64,000 nucleotides of DNA, taken from positions 1,302,001 to 1,366,000 of the forward strand of contig NZ_JACHWS010000001.1 of NCBI RefSeq assembly GCF_014191505.1, given 5' to 3'. Below the pieces are notes generated by a model. The model ran no database searches and had not been told where the DNA came from. It was given only the letters and a program-made list of their open reading frames with translations. Positions 34,812-43,124 of this stretch are shown piece by piece. This DNA comes from Hoyosella altamirensis. Its GTDB lineage: Bacteria > Actinomycetota > Actinomycetes > Mycobacteriales > Mycobacteriaceae. Position 1 is the stretch's first letter; every line of letters starts with the position of its first letter. A program made the position numbers and the translations under genes.

Positions 34812-35603
34812 TCACAAGTTAGGGGATGGGGCAAAGGCTTGACGGAATCGTTCGATAGCCAGGTGGTCGTCGCCGCTCGCCCATGCCTCCATCGCTATCG
34901 AACCGTCGTAGCCCACATCGGCGAGGACTTGCGCGATAGCTGGATAGTTGATTTCACCCGTTCCGGGCTCACAGCGGCCAGGAACATCAGCCACCTGGAC
35001 CTCGGCGACTAGGCCAGCGCCGACAGCGCGGCGCGTTAGTTCGATGAGGTTTCCTTCACCGATCTGTGCGTGGTACAAGTCCAGGTTCATCCGCAGTCCT
35101 GGGCTGTTTACGGCCTCCACGAGCGCGAGGGTGTCTGCAGCTCTGCCGAAGGGTACGCCTGGGTGATCCACCGCTGCGTTGAGGTTTTCCAGCATGAATG
35201 TGACGCCCGCCTGTTGGCCGAGCTCAGCAATTCTAGACAGGGTCTGGAACGCGGTCAGCCACATTGGGCCAGTAGTTGCGTGCGAAGGATGCACCGGGAG
35301 TCCCTGCGCATCAAGACCAGTGCCGTGGAGATTCAGCCGGGGGCAGTTCAGCTTCTCGGCAGTCTTAGTGGCCTGCTGCGCTGTGCGCAGTAGCTCGTCG
35401 GCGCCCTCTGCATCGGTGAGAGTGCCGCGCAGATAGCCAGTCATTGAAGAGAATCGCGCGCCACTGCGCGCGAGGGCGTCGACGTCGTGTTTGCTCAAAT
35501 CCCAAATCACAGCAGCGAACCCCGCGTCGTCGAGCGCGCGAACACGCTCTATCAGTGGACGGTCGAGGAATACCATCTCCGCGCACACTGCCAGTTGTGT
35601 CAT
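34812..35603 (-). CDS. TIM-barrel sugar isomerase/epimerase (hydroxypyruvate isomerase-like)
   Basis: A 263-residue xylose isomerase-like TIM-barrel protein. FMLENLN and RMNLDLYHAQIGEGNLIEL supply the expected Glu, Asp and His metal ligands; VQVADVPGRCEPGTGEINY and SIAMEAW complete the set, matching the Hyi/OtnI hydroxypyruvate isomerase pattern. First gene of the operon with iolG and lacI. The two LacI-type palindromes lie 20-57 bases upstream. It may isomerise a keto-inositol or a 3- to 6-carbon keto acid. Confidence 0.85.
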   Translation of the reverse strand: MTQLAVCAEMVFLDRPLIERVRALDDAGFAAVIWDLSKHDVDALARSGARFSSMTGYLRGTLTDAEGADELLRTAQQATKTAEKLNCPRLNLHGTGLDAQGLPVHPSHATTGPMWLTAFQTLSRIAELGQQAGVTFMLENLNAAVDHPGVPFGRAADTLALVEAVNSPGLRMNLDLYHAQIGEGNLIELTRRAVGAGLVAEVQVADVPGRCEPGTGEINYPAIAQVLADVGYDGSIAMEAWASGDDHLAIERFRQAFAPSPNL

Positions 35604-35623
35604 GGGCGATGCCTTTCGAGATG

Positions 35624-35662
35624 TAGAACGTTCTAGTAAACTGAATACTAGAACGTTCTAGT
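35624..35662 (-). promoter_or_regulatory. Tandem LacI-type operators for the iolG-like operon
   Basis: TAGAACGTTCTA occurs at 35624-35635 and 35649-35660. The second extends to the perfect 16-bp palindrome ACTAGAACGTTCTAGT (35647-35662). Centres are 25 bp apart. The central CG is typical of LacI-family operators, and the operon encodes a LacI regulator. Confidence 0.82.
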
Positions 35663-35708
35663 AGGAAAGGCAATAGGCCAACGGCGGCCCGGCACCTCAC
35701 GTGGCCTG

Positions 35709-36170
35709 TTACATCCCGTAGGACCTCCGCAGAAGCCTGATCGCGCGCGCGTTGCCTGCCAGTAGCAGGAGCAGGGGAAGCGCGAACAGTGCGGCGCTCG
35801 GCAGCGACAACTTCGGCGTCCAGCGCGTGTCGTCCGCGAATGTCGGCTCAGTGAGTGCATCGGCATAGCCAACGTAGATCAGCAACGCAGCGAACCCGCA
35901 CGAAACAAGAAGGACAAAGATCGCCGCCGCGGACGCGCCGCGACTGAAACGCGGCAGCAGCGAAGCAGTGATGAGACCGCCGATCATGATGGGCACAGTG
36001 ACGACAGCACCGAAGAAGAGCAGAAAGAACCAGTTGAAGACGGCGTCAGCCAGCCATGACGTTCTTCCCACTTCGTTGAACAGGAACGTGAACGGAATCA
36101 GCGCCACAGTGAAACCTAAAGGTGCCGCGGTCATTCCAATCGTCCACCGACGCGCCGACTTCATATCCAT
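35709..36170 (-). CDS. Small integral membrane protein of unknown function
   Basis: A 153-residue protein with about four hydrophobic helices: TIGMTAAPLGFTVALIPFTF, WFFLLFFGAVVTVPIMIGGL, AAAIFVLLVSCGFAALLIYVG and ALFALPLLLLLAG. A basic N-terminus and RAIRLLRRSYGM tail suggest cytoplasmic ends. No family recognised. It lies 28 bases downstream of bioN on the same strand and may be the last gene of that operon. Confidence 0.65.
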   Translation of the reverse strand: MDMKSARRWTIGMTAAPLGFTVALIPFTFLFNEVGRTSWLADAVFNWFFLLFFGAVVTVPIMIGGLITASLLPRFSRGASAAAIFVLLVSCGFAALLIYVGYADALTEPTFADDTRWTPKLSLPSAALFALPLLLLLAGNARAIRLLRRSYGM

Positions 36171-36198
36171 CGGTCGATCTTCGCAGACGAGTGGCGGG

Positions 36199-36816
36199 TC
36201 AGACGTCTCCGAGACCGCGCGCCGCCAGTGCTTCCCCGGTCGCGCGAGCGTGCGCGACCGAGCGGACAGCCATAGGGACGAGTAGGGCGCGGGGACTTCG
36301 CTCTAGGCCCCGCGCGCGGGCCGCCTCACGCGCTTCATACGCGACCGAAAGCAGAGCCGGTACTGCGCGCAGCATGAGTCCGATTGCCAGGCCGACCCTG
36401 TCCGGGTTGACTCCGAAGTGGCGCAGTGGGTGTAGTGCACGCGTCACGGCGTCGAGTATCGCATCCGAGGAGGTTGTCGCTGTCACAACCGTCGCGAGGA
36501 CCACGATGGCAAGCATGCGGGACGTCACCTGTACCCCGTGGACGAGGTCTGCCTGCCACGAGTGGAAGCCAAGAAGGATGGCCGCGACAACAAGTAGCGG
36601 CCGCAACGCCCGCATGAAGGTGAAGACGTTGGTGCGTGACCAGATGACACATCCGGACGCTGCACCTAGGGCCGCAACTGCAAGTTCCGGGCTGCGAATA
36701 GCGAATGCTGTCGCACCGAAGCCGCACAGCGCAACGAGCTTGACCCCGGCAGGCAAGCGATGAAGCACTGTCGTGCCGGGCTGGTAGAGGCCGAGCAGAT
36801 TGGGCTGCCCGGTCAT
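36199..36816 (-). CDS. bioN: ECF transporter transmembrane (T) protein
   Basis: A 205-residue EcfT-type membrane subunit, with helices in LVALCGFGATAFAI, LAVAALGAASGCVIW and LLVVAAILLGF. The C-terminal coupling motifs contain the Ala-Arg-Gly signature (AREAARARGLERSP) that contacts the ATPase. It forms the energy-coupling module with BioM for the substrate-binding protein BioY. It overlaps bioM by four bases (ATGA), as expected for translational coupling. Confidence 0.9.
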   Translation of the reverse strand: MTGQPNLLGLYQPGTTVLHRLPAGVKLVALCGFGATAFAIRSPELAVAALGAASGCVIWSRTNVFTFMRALRPLLVVAAILLGFHSWQADLVHGVQVTSRMLAIVVLATVVTATTSSDAILDAVTRALHPLRHFGVNPDRVGLAIGLMLRAVPALLSVAYEAREAARARGLERSPRALLVPMAVRSVAHARATGEALAARGLGDV

Positions 36817-37505
36817 GCCACAACTGCCTGGTAGTAATCAGTGGCAGCCCGCGCTGGTCCGTCAAAAACGATAGTCCCGCTGTCGATCACAAGGGCTCGG
36901 TCACAGCGCGACGCGAGTTCTAGGTCGTGGGTGACGATCACGAGCTGCTGAGGGAGTGAGAAAAGATAGTCGCCTATGCGGCGCGTGTTTCGCAAGTCAA
37001 GGAGTGTTGTCGGTTCATCGGCGATGAGGACGTTGGGCTCGGCGGCAAGTGCTGCCGTAAGTGCCAGTAGCTGTCGCTGGCCGCCCGATAGTGAATGCAC
37101 GCTGACGTCTGCGAGGTGATCCAGGCCGAAACGCGCGAGCCAGGCATGCGCCTCCATGCGCCGCTCGTTCTTGCTGAGTTTCCTCCGGCGCAACGAGAGC
37201 GCCACGTCCTCTGCTGCGGTTGGCATCACAAGCTGCGCGGCAGGGTCACTGAAGAGAAAACCGACGCGTCGCCGAACCGCAGCACTGTGCTTGCGAGTGT
37301 TGAGGCCATCGATAAGGACTGATCCCGATGACGGCTGAGTGAGGCCATTCAGTAAACGGGCGAACGTGGACTTTCCCGAACCGTTCGGACCAATCAGCGC
37401 GATGCGCTGTTCGGTTAGTGAGGCTGTGACTGGACCGAGGATTGCTTTCGCGCGATGGGGTTCGGGAAGCGCAACCGTCACACCATCTAGTTCAATGCGT
37501 GCCAT
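36813..37505 (-). CDS. bioM: ECF transporter ATPase
   Basis: A 230-residue ABC ATPase energising biotin import. Walker A is LIGPNGSGKST, the Q-loop region is VGFLFSDPAAQLVMPT, the ABC signature is SLSGGQRQLLAL, Walker B is VLIADEPTTLLD and the switch His is in IVTHDLE. ATG at 37505, 14 bases inside the end of bioY, is chosen because homology starts at MARIELDG. Middle gene of bioYMN. Confidence 0.92.
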   Translation of the reverse strand: MARIELDGVTVALPEPHRAKAILGPVTASLTEQRIALIGPNGSGKSTFARLLNGLTQPSSGSVLIDGLNTRKHSAAVRRRVGFLFSDPAAQLVMPTAAEDVALSLRRRKLSKNERRMEAHAWLARFGLDHLADVSVHSLSGGQRQLLALTAALAAEPNVLIADEPTTLLDLRNTRRIGDYLFSLPQQLVIVTHDLELASRCDRALVIDSGTIVFDGPARAATDYYQAVVA

Positions 37506-38133
37506 CAGGCTGCCGCGAGGATTCAGGGCTGACCGCGTGGTTTGTTGCAAAGCGCCGGGGGAGTAGGTCGGGAAAGGCACGATGTACGGCAGTGGCGACT
37601 ATCGCCATGGCGATGTTCTTAATGACGTCGCCTGGCCAGAAGGCCACATCGAGTGCGAGTGCCTGGGCGAGGGAGACATCCAGCTGGATCGACAGTCCGA
37701 TAATCCCGAAGGTGTGGATGAAAGCGAAACTGCTGGTAATCCCTGCTAGAAAGACAAGCGGGGTCTGCCATCTCAAGTGTGTCCGCAGCAGCTGTTCCAC
37801 GAGGAAACCGCACAGCGCCGCAGCAAAGGGGAAGGCCAGCAGGTATCCGGCTGTTGGGCCCGCGAGGACGCCCAGCCCGCCCGCTCCTCCTGAGAAGATC
37901 GGGAGGCCAGCGAACCCCACGAGCAAGTACAAGCACACTGCCAGGAAACCGCGACGTGCGCCAAGTACAGCTCCCGCGAGTAGGACCCCAAACGTTTGCA
38001 GCGTAATCGGCACGCCACTTGCGGTTAATTTGAGCGCGGGAAGAATCGCGCAGACGGCGATGAGAGCGGCAAAAAGGGCCACTAACGCCAGGTCAGCGGT
38101 TGTGTCGCGGGACCTTGTCAGTTGTTTTTCCAT
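37492..38133 (-). CDS. bioY: Biotin transporter substrate-binding protein
   Basis: A 213-residue S-component with about six membrane helices. BioY hallmarks visible are VPITLQTFGVLLAGAVLGARRG, LYLLVGFAGLPIFSGGAGGLGVLAGPTAGYL and ALALDVAFWPGDVIKN. It captures biotin and couples to BioMN. ATG at 38133 is favoured because the upstream frame runs through the regulatory repeats. Two BioQ-like operators lie 26-53 bases upstream, so expression should respond to biotin status. Confidence 0.94.
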   Translation of the reverse strand: MEKQLTRSRDTTADLALVALFAALIAVCAILPALKLTASGVPITLQTFGVLLAGAVLGARRGFLAVCLYLLVGFAGLPIFSGGAGGLGVLAGPTAGYLLAFPFAAALCGFLVEQLLRTHLRWQTPLVFLAGITSSFAFIHTFGIIGLSIQLDVSLAQALALDVAFWPGDVIKNIAMAIVATAVHRAFPDLLPRRFATNHAVSPESSRQPDGTH

Positions 38134-38158
38134 CGAAGAATTCCCTTTCTGCCATACC

Positions 38159-38188
38159 TGAACAGTGTTCACCTGAATGGTGTTCAGG
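38159..38188. promoter_or_regulatory. Tandem BioQ-type operators between bioY and the TetR gene
   Basis: TGAACAGTGTTCA at 38159-38171 and TGAATGGTGTTCA at 38174-38186, with the second inside CCTGAATGGTGTTCAGG (38172-38188). Centres are 15 bp apart. The TGAAC-N3-GTTCA pattern matches sites known for actinobacterial BioQ. Confidence 0.82.
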
Positions 38189-38208
38189 TTAGCCGATATG
38201 CTGGGCGT

Positions 38209-38694
38209 GTGGCTAACTCACTCGACGACGTCATCGATGGCGCGCTTCGTGTGCTCGACGCACGAGGGATGGAGTTCTTCTCCATGAGGCGCGTCGCAGC
38301 CGAACTCGACGTCCAGCCGAGCGCGCTTTATCACCATGTAGAGAACAAGCAGACACTGCTGACTCTCATGGCAGCGAGAATCGTCGGCCCGGTAACTATC
38401 GACGAGGACCTCGTTGCGGTATCGCATCGACTACGGGACGCCATGCTGGGCATCCGGGATGGGGCCGAAGTGGTCGCGACGGCGACGGCATTCCGGCTTG
38501 GAACATCCGAACTTGAAGCCGAGCTAGCGAAGTACTCCTCGCCTGACATCGCTCGCACGCTGTTGATTTATGTCATCGGGCACACCCAGGCCACCCAGTT
38601 GCACAGTCAGGCAAGCACACTCGGACTGATACCCCACGATCCCGACCTCGACGAGTCGTTTGTCCGCGGCCTCGCGATCATCTTGGACAGGTGA
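38209..38694 (+). CDS. bioQ: TetR-family biotin regulator, BioQ-like
   Basis: A 161-residue TetR-type regulator. The HTH region SMRRVAAELDVQPSALYHHVENKQTLLTLMAARIV matches the BioQ recognition helix pattern. The C-terminal ligand domain is short compared with typical TetR proteins. GTG at 38209 starts at the natural homology boundary. It is divergent from bioYMN with tandem palindromes between, so it probably represses both units. It is the only TetR gene next to the biotin importer. Confidence 0.82.
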   Translation: MANSLDDVIDGALRVLDARGMEFFSMRRVAAELDVQPSALYHHVENKQTLLTLMAARIVGPVTIDEDLVAVSHRLRDAMLGIRDGAEVVATATAFRLGTSELEAELAKYSSPDIARTLLIYVIGHTQATQLHSQASTLGLIPHDPDLDESFVRGLAIILDR

Positions 38695-38747
38695 CGCCTC
38701 CGCCCTGGTGTCTGTTTTTGTCAGGGGTGGTTGTTAGCGTCGTTCGT

Positions 38748-39509
38748 ATGTTCGATTTGCTGGTGGGGGCGCTGGATGGTGTTGGGGTGCAGGATTTCGG
38801 GGAGCTTGATGATGCGGGGGTGATCGCGGTGGCGGCGGTGTGGCATCGGCTGGAGTCGGTGGTCGCGGAGCGGAAGTACGCGGCTGCCGCGGAGCTGTTC
38901 CGCCGGTACCGGGCGCGGGAGGATAAGCGGGACGGGTGGGTGCTGGATGCGTATGAGCAGGCCGAAGCGGAGATCGGTGCCGCGCTGGGGATCAGCCGCC
39001 GCGCGGCCGGGGATGTGGTGAATTTCGGGGACGCGCTCGCAGCGCGGCTGCCGCGGTTCCGGGAAGCGGTCGCGGCGGGACTGGTGTCGGTGTATCAGGC
39101 CCGTCAGGTCGAGGTCGCGACCCGGAATGTGACCGAGACCGCGATCGGGGCGGTCGAGGAGCAGATCCTGGCGCGGGTGCTGGCCCGTGGCGGTACCGCG
39201 ACCGGGCGGCGGCTGCGTGATCTCGCGGACCGGGTGATCACCGCGGTGGATCCGGACGGGATCCGGGTGCGGCGGCAGCGCGCGCAGGACGAACGGTATG
39301 TCGAGGTCTCCGCCGCGGAGGACGGGATGGTGCATGTGCTGGCCAGTCTGCGCGCAGACGAGGGACGGTTCCTCGACGCGCGGGTCACGGAAATGGCGAA
39401 AGAGGTCTGCGCGCAGGACCCGCGCCCGTTCCCGGTGCGCCGAGCAGACGCGCTGACCGCGCTGGTCCATGGTGAGTCCCGCCTGGTGTGCCGGTGCGGC
39501 AGCTCCGAC
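38748..39509 (+). pseudogene. DUF222/HNH (13E12 repeat) gene, 5' half, split by IS256-family insertion
   Basis: N-terminal part (254 codons) of a DUF222-HNH protein of the mycobacterial 13E12 repeat type. The DUF222 helical region runs from FDLLVGALDG to HGESRLVCRCGSSD. The frame is interrupted at 39510 by the insertion element. Removing the element and one target copy joins SSD directly to CTQRGELPARRKPVVHV in frame, giving an intact 500-residue protein. These proteins are multicopy in actinobacteria and carry a putative homing-type nuclease domain; their role is uncertain. The 5' half could still make a truncated DUF222 polypeptide. Confidence 0.9.
39502..39509 (+). repeat. Left copy of 8-bp target-site duplication
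   Basis: GCTCCGAC, repeated exactly at 40952-40959 on the other side of the insertion element. Confidence 0.9.
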
Positions 39510-40951
39510 GGGCGTGTCATGACAAGTGTGTAAGTCCTGGGTGGGTCAAGATCGGCTGGTGTGAGGACCGGTCAGGAAGGACACCTTGTGGCAGAGAAGA
39601 TATCGGCTGGTGAGAAGGTGGTGCCCCCGGTGCTGGCGGGCGATGGGGGTGCCGCGCGGCTGCTGGCGCAGGTTTTGCCGGAGGAGAAGATTGATTCTCT
39701 TATTCAGGAGGCGAAATCTTCCGGGACGCCGCTTGATGGTGTGGATGGCCTGCTGAATCACATGACCAGGGCGGTGCTGGAGCGGGTTCTGGATGTGGAA
39801 ATGACTGAGCATCTTGGTTACGAGACTGGTGACCCGGCCGGGCGCGGCACGGGTAATTCCCGGAATGGGAAAAACACGAAAACTGTTTCCACACATAATG
39901 GGCCCGTTGAGATTTCGGTGCCGCGTGACCGTCAGGGCAGTTTCGAGCCGAGGATCGTGCCGAAACGCAAGCGGCGGACGGGCAGCATCGAGGAGATGAT
40001 CCTGTCGCTGTACTCGCGCGGTATGACCACCCGTGATATCGAGGCGCACCTGAAGGAGGTGTACGGTGTCTCCGCATCCCGGGAGCTGATCTCGAAGGTC
40101 ACCGACGTGGTCGAGGACGAGATCCGGCAGTGGCAGTCCCGCCCGCTCGATGAGGTGTACCCGATCCTGTACGTCGACGGGATCCGCATCAAAGTCCGCG
40201 ACAACGGCATCGTGTCCACCAAGGTGGCGTACCTGGCCATCGGTGTGGACACCGATGGGTTCAAGCATGCCCTGGGCTGCTGGATCGCGGATAGCGAGGC
40301 GGCGCGCTTCTGGCAGAAAGTCGTCACCGATCTGCGCAACCGCGGCGTGCGTGACATCCTCATCGCCTGCTGCGACGGCCTGACCGGGCTGCCCGACGCG
40401 ATCCGCTCGGTGTTCCCCGATACCACGGTTCAGACATGTGTCGTGCATGTCCTGCGCAATGCGATACGGTTCGTCTCTCACGATGACCGCAAGAGGGTCG
40501 CCGCAGCGATGCGGCGGATCTACACCGCCCCGAACCTCGAGGGCGCCGAGCTCGCGCTGAAAGAATTCCGGAAACAATTCGGTGATAAATACCCAGGCGC
40601 CGTGGATGTGTGGGAACTGGCGTGGGAGGAATTCATTCCATTCCTCGACTATCCAGCCGAGCTGAGAAAAGTCGTGTACACGACAAATATGATCGAATCG
40701 ATCAATTTCCAGCTCCGGAAAATAACGAAGAACCGGGGGCATTTCCCGGACAATGATGCCGCGATGAAGCTGTTCTACCTGGGATTACGAAACATCTCTA
40801 GCTGGCGTGGCGGCACGTCCGGCACTGCGACACCCGGCTGGAAAATCGCCCTCAACACACTGGCGAGAACCTTCCCGGGAAGACTGAAATTCTGATAGCG
40901 TAAAAACGGACGTAAGTCATCTAGAACTTACACAGAAATCGTGACAGGCCC
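39510..40951 (+). mobile_element. IS256-family insertion sequence, 1442 bp, apparently complete
   Basis: Bounded by an exact 8-bp duplication GCTCCGAC and imperfect inverted repeats of about 34 bp. The left end begins GGGCGTGTCATGACAAG and the right end, reversed, begins GGGCCTGTCACGATTTC; both then share TGTGTAAGT (25 of 34 positions agree by my count). It carries one transposase gene. The perfect duplication and intact transposase suggest recent insertion. Confidence 0.92.
39588..40895 (+). CDS. IS256-family (mutator-type) transposase
   Basis: A 435-residue DDE transposase. The N-terminal region contains EHLGYETGDPAGRGTGNSRNG and the RDRQGSFEP strand, diagnostic for the mutator group. The catalytic residues fit LYVDGIRIKV (Asp), ACCDGLTGLPDAI (Asp) and TTNMIESINFQLR (Glu). 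The QTCVVHVLRNAI helix with Cys and His is also typical. GTG at 39588 is preferred since AGGAAGG lies seven bases upstream; an in-frame GTG at 39561 is possible. Full length, no stops, so probably active. Confidence 0.93.
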   Translation: MAEKISAGEKVVPPVLAGDGGAARLLAQVLPEEKIDSLIQEAKSSGTPLDGVDGLLNHMTRAVLERVLDVEMTEHLGYETGDPAGRGTGNSRNGKNTKTVSTHNGPVEISVPRDRQGSFEPRIVPKRKRRTGSIEEMILSLYSRGMTTRDIEAHLKEVYGVSASRELISKVTDVVEDEIRQWQSRPLDEVYPILYVDGIRIKVRDNGIVSTKVAYLAIGVDTDGFKHALGCWIADSEAARFWQKVVTDLRNRGVRDILIACCDGLTGLPDAIRSVFPDTTVQTCVVHVLRNAIRFVSHDDRKRVAAAMRRIYTAPNLEGAELALKEFRKQFGDKYPGAVDVWELAWEEFIPFLDYPAELRKVVYTTNMIESINFQLRKITKNRGHFPDNDAAMKLFYLGLRNISSWRGGTSGTATPGWKIALNTLARTFPGRLKF

Positions 40952-40959
40952 GCTCCGAC
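40952..40959 (+). repeat. Right copy of 8-bp target-site duplication
   Basis: GCTCCGAC, identical to 39502-39509. Confidence 0.9.
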
Positions 40960-41700
40960 TGCACCCAGCGCGGTGAGCTGCCTGCCCGCCGGAAACCGGT
41001 CGTGCATGTCATCCTCACCGACACCGCACTGACCGGGCAGGACCACACCACCCCGGCGTATCTCGACGGGTACGGCATCATCGACAGCGCCCTCGCCCGC
41101 GAGATCGCCGCCCACGCGGTCATCCGCCCCCTGACCCCCAGCCAGACCCACCCCGCAGTCCCGGCTGATCCGCCTGTACTGAGCGATCCGGTCCCGTCGG
41201 AGCCGGCCTGCCCGGGCGACGCGGCGCTGACGTACCGGCCCAGCCGGCAGATTGCCGATCAAGCCCGGGCCGAGCACGGCACCTGCCAGTGGCCGCACTG
41301 TGACCGGGCGGCATGGGAATGCGACCTCGACCATCACGATCCGTTCAACCACGCCGCCCCGGAGGCCGGGGGCCGCACGGTCACGGCGAATCTGGGCCCG
41401 TTATGCCGCGGCCATCACCGGATCAAAACCTTCTGCGGCTGGACCTTCACCCCGGGCAGCCACAACACCATGGTGCTGCACGCACCCAGCGGACTGACCT
41501 ACACCCTCTACAAGTCCGGGCCCGTCGAACTACTCACCGGCACCCCACCCGCGTTCCCCGCCCCGCACACAGCACCCGCACAACTAGCGCGAAAAACCCG
41601 CACCCGCACCCAACACCGCACCGCCCGTGTCCGCACCGAACGCGGCATCAACCACGCCACCCGCTGCCAGAACACCACCGGCACCGAACCACCCTTCTAA
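40960..41700 (+). pseudogene. DUF222/HNH (13E12 repeat) gene, 3' half after the IS256 insertion
   Basis: C-terminal half (246 codons) of the interrupted gene. It holds the HNH nuclease domain: TCQWPHCDRAAWECDLDHHDPF, then LCRGHHRIKTFCGW, with Cys pairs for zinc and the HH catalytic pair. A Pro/Thr/Arg-rich basic tail follows. The frame differs from the 5' half by one position, exactly as expected for a 1450-base net insertion. An internal GTG at 41002 could allow a separate fragment, but no clear ribosome binding site is seen. Confidence 0.88.
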
Positions 41701-41776
41701 CACCCAGCACACCCCACAACCCGGCCGGAAACACCCCACCCGCCGGGCACACACCCACACCCAAAAAACCGACTTA

Positions 41777-42595
41777 TCATCTCGAGCGTCGGAATCCGCC
41801 CTCGGAATTGATCACTTGGCCGACAACCCAGCGTCCTTCGTCAGAGACCAGCCAAGCGATCAACCGTGCCGGGTCATCGGGCGTACCCACTGTGCCCCGG
41901 GGGAACGCGGCGTGTACTTCCGTTACCAGCGATACGTCCCGATCGGTTGTCGCTGCCGTGAGGTAACCGGTATCGACCGGGCCGGGATTGACGGTGTTGA
42001 GAATGATGCCGCGTTCAATCAGGTCTGATGCGACCGTCTGGGTCATTCCCGCCAGCACCGATTTCGCCGATCCGTACGCAATCTCGTCACGCATGGGCCC
42101 GAGATGCTGACCCGAGGTCATCCAGACGACGCGCCCTCTGTCAGCTATCTCGCTTCGGTCGGCGCGGTACTGCCGCGCGAACGCTTGTGTCAGCAGGAGT
42201 ACGGAGCGGGCGTCCACGGCCCAGTGCCCGTCGAGCATGTCGGCATCAATGTCGAAGAGGCTCCCGTCACTGCCGCTCCGTGCATGGTTGGCTACCAGGA
42301 TATCGATGTGCCCGAATTCGCGAACAGCCTCATCCATCACCTGTTGTGGCGCATCGGGATTAGCGAAGTCGACACTGCGGTCCACTACCCGCGGAGCACC
42401 GGGGAGGTCGCCTAGCAGGGCGCCCAGGTCGTCAGCACCCCACGGCTGTGCTGCGTCGTGTGGAACCCAGTGTGTGAGGTATAGCCTGGCCCCGAGCGCA
42501 GCGAGGCGTCGCGCAACGGCATAGCCGATTCCCTGACGACGGCTGACACCCGTGATCAGCGCGACGCGCCCGGACAAGCCATGACTGTTTATCAC
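41777..42595 (-). CDS. Short-chain dehydrogenase/reductase (FabG-like)
   Basis: A 272-residue classical SDR, although the cofactor motif is unusual: ALITGVSRRQGIGYAVA, with extra residues in the glycine-rich loop. NHARSG replaces the usual NNAG. The catalytic residues appear as S in VVWMTSGQHLG, Y in EIAYGSAKS and K four residues later. NPGPVDTGY and GQVINSEGGF are typical SDR ends. Alterations at the NNAG motif resemble those of some 3-oxoacyl reductases. Substrate unknown. Convergent with the HNH gene. Confidence 0.87.
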   Translation of the reverse strand: MINSHGLSGRVALITGVSRRQGIGYAVARRLAALGARLYLTHWVPHDAAQPWGADDLGALLGDLPGAPRVVDRSVDFANPDAPQQVMDEAVREFGHIDILVANHARSGSDGSLFDIDADMLDGHWAVDARSVLLLTQAFARQYRADRSEIADRGRVVWMTSGQHLGPMRDEIAYGSAKSVLAGMTQTVASDLIERGIILNTVNPGPVDTGYLTAATTDRDVSLVTEVHAAFPRGTVGTPDDPARLIAWLVSDEGRWVVGQVINSEGGFRRSR

Positions 42596-42886
42596 GGTCT
42601 CATTCCACTGCGGGCGGCGGAGATCCGCAACCGAATAATGCCAGCGCTCATTATGCTGGCTGCTCGGTCAACACCCGCTTTCGATAGCTGAGGGAATCGC
42701 TCGAAATCTAAACTATTCTTTCGCATTAGTGCGGTCTTTGATATTTCAATAGTTGGGGCTGATTGTTGAAAATGGAACCGTTAGCCTGGTTCTCGCTTCG
42801 AAATCAGAAATCTAGCATTCCAAACGTGACTAATTAGCGCTAAAATAGCTTCGTTATCTTGAACCCAGCCAGCCTCGGAGGCCACG
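42596..42886. other. AT-rich intergenic region
   Basis: 291 bases, clearly more AT-rich than its surroundings. It includes the palindrome TTAGCGCTAA (42835-42844), about 40 bases before the small secreted protein gene. No coding frame recognised; probably holds the promoter of that gene. Confidence 0.45.
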
Positions 42887-43087
42887 ATGGCTCTCAAACA
42901 ACGAATTGGTCAATTCATGATAGTCGGCGCCCTCGCTGCGGGCGTCACGACTGGGGCGCCCGCTGTTGCGAGCGCCGCTCCGGAAATGTGGCCGCATCCG
43001 CATTTCTGCGTCTATCCAGGCGGTTTCGGGACTCAGTGGGAAGTCTCGTTCTTCCACGTCACCTTGTTCACGACACCCTGCATCTGA
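42887..43087 (+). CDS. Small secreted protein of unknown function
   Basis: A 66-residue preprotein. The signal peptide MALKQRIGQFMIVGALAAG...AVASAAP has an ASA-A cleavage context near residue 31. The mature part of about 35 residues contains two Cys (HFCVYPGG and TTPCI), probably a disulfide, and several aromatic residues. GGAGG lies six bases before the ATG, which makes translation likely. It sits alone after an AT-rich promoter region. No family recognised. Confidence 0.7.
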   Translation: MALKQRIGQFMIVGALAAGVTTGAPAVASAAPEMWPHPHFCVYPGGFGTQWEVSFFHVTLFTTPCI

Positions 43088-43124
43088 GTCCCGATTTGCC
43101 CGGGCCCTGCGACACCGCGGGTAA

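Noticed and set aside
38721-39470. Minus-strand open frame over the DUF222 half gene
   Set aside because: Arg/His/Pro-rich composition without motifs, while the plus strand encodes a clear DUF222 domain.
39546-40742. Long minus-strand open frame (398 codons) across the transposase gene
   Set aside because: It is the mirror of the transposase reading frame in high-GC DNA, with no recognisable motifs and an Arg/His-rich composition typical of shadow frames.
41002-41700. Independent HNH endonuclease gene starting at GTG 41002
   Set aside because: The target duplication and in-frame rejoining show it is the 3' half of the interrupted DUF222/HNH gene. No ribosome site precedes the GTG.
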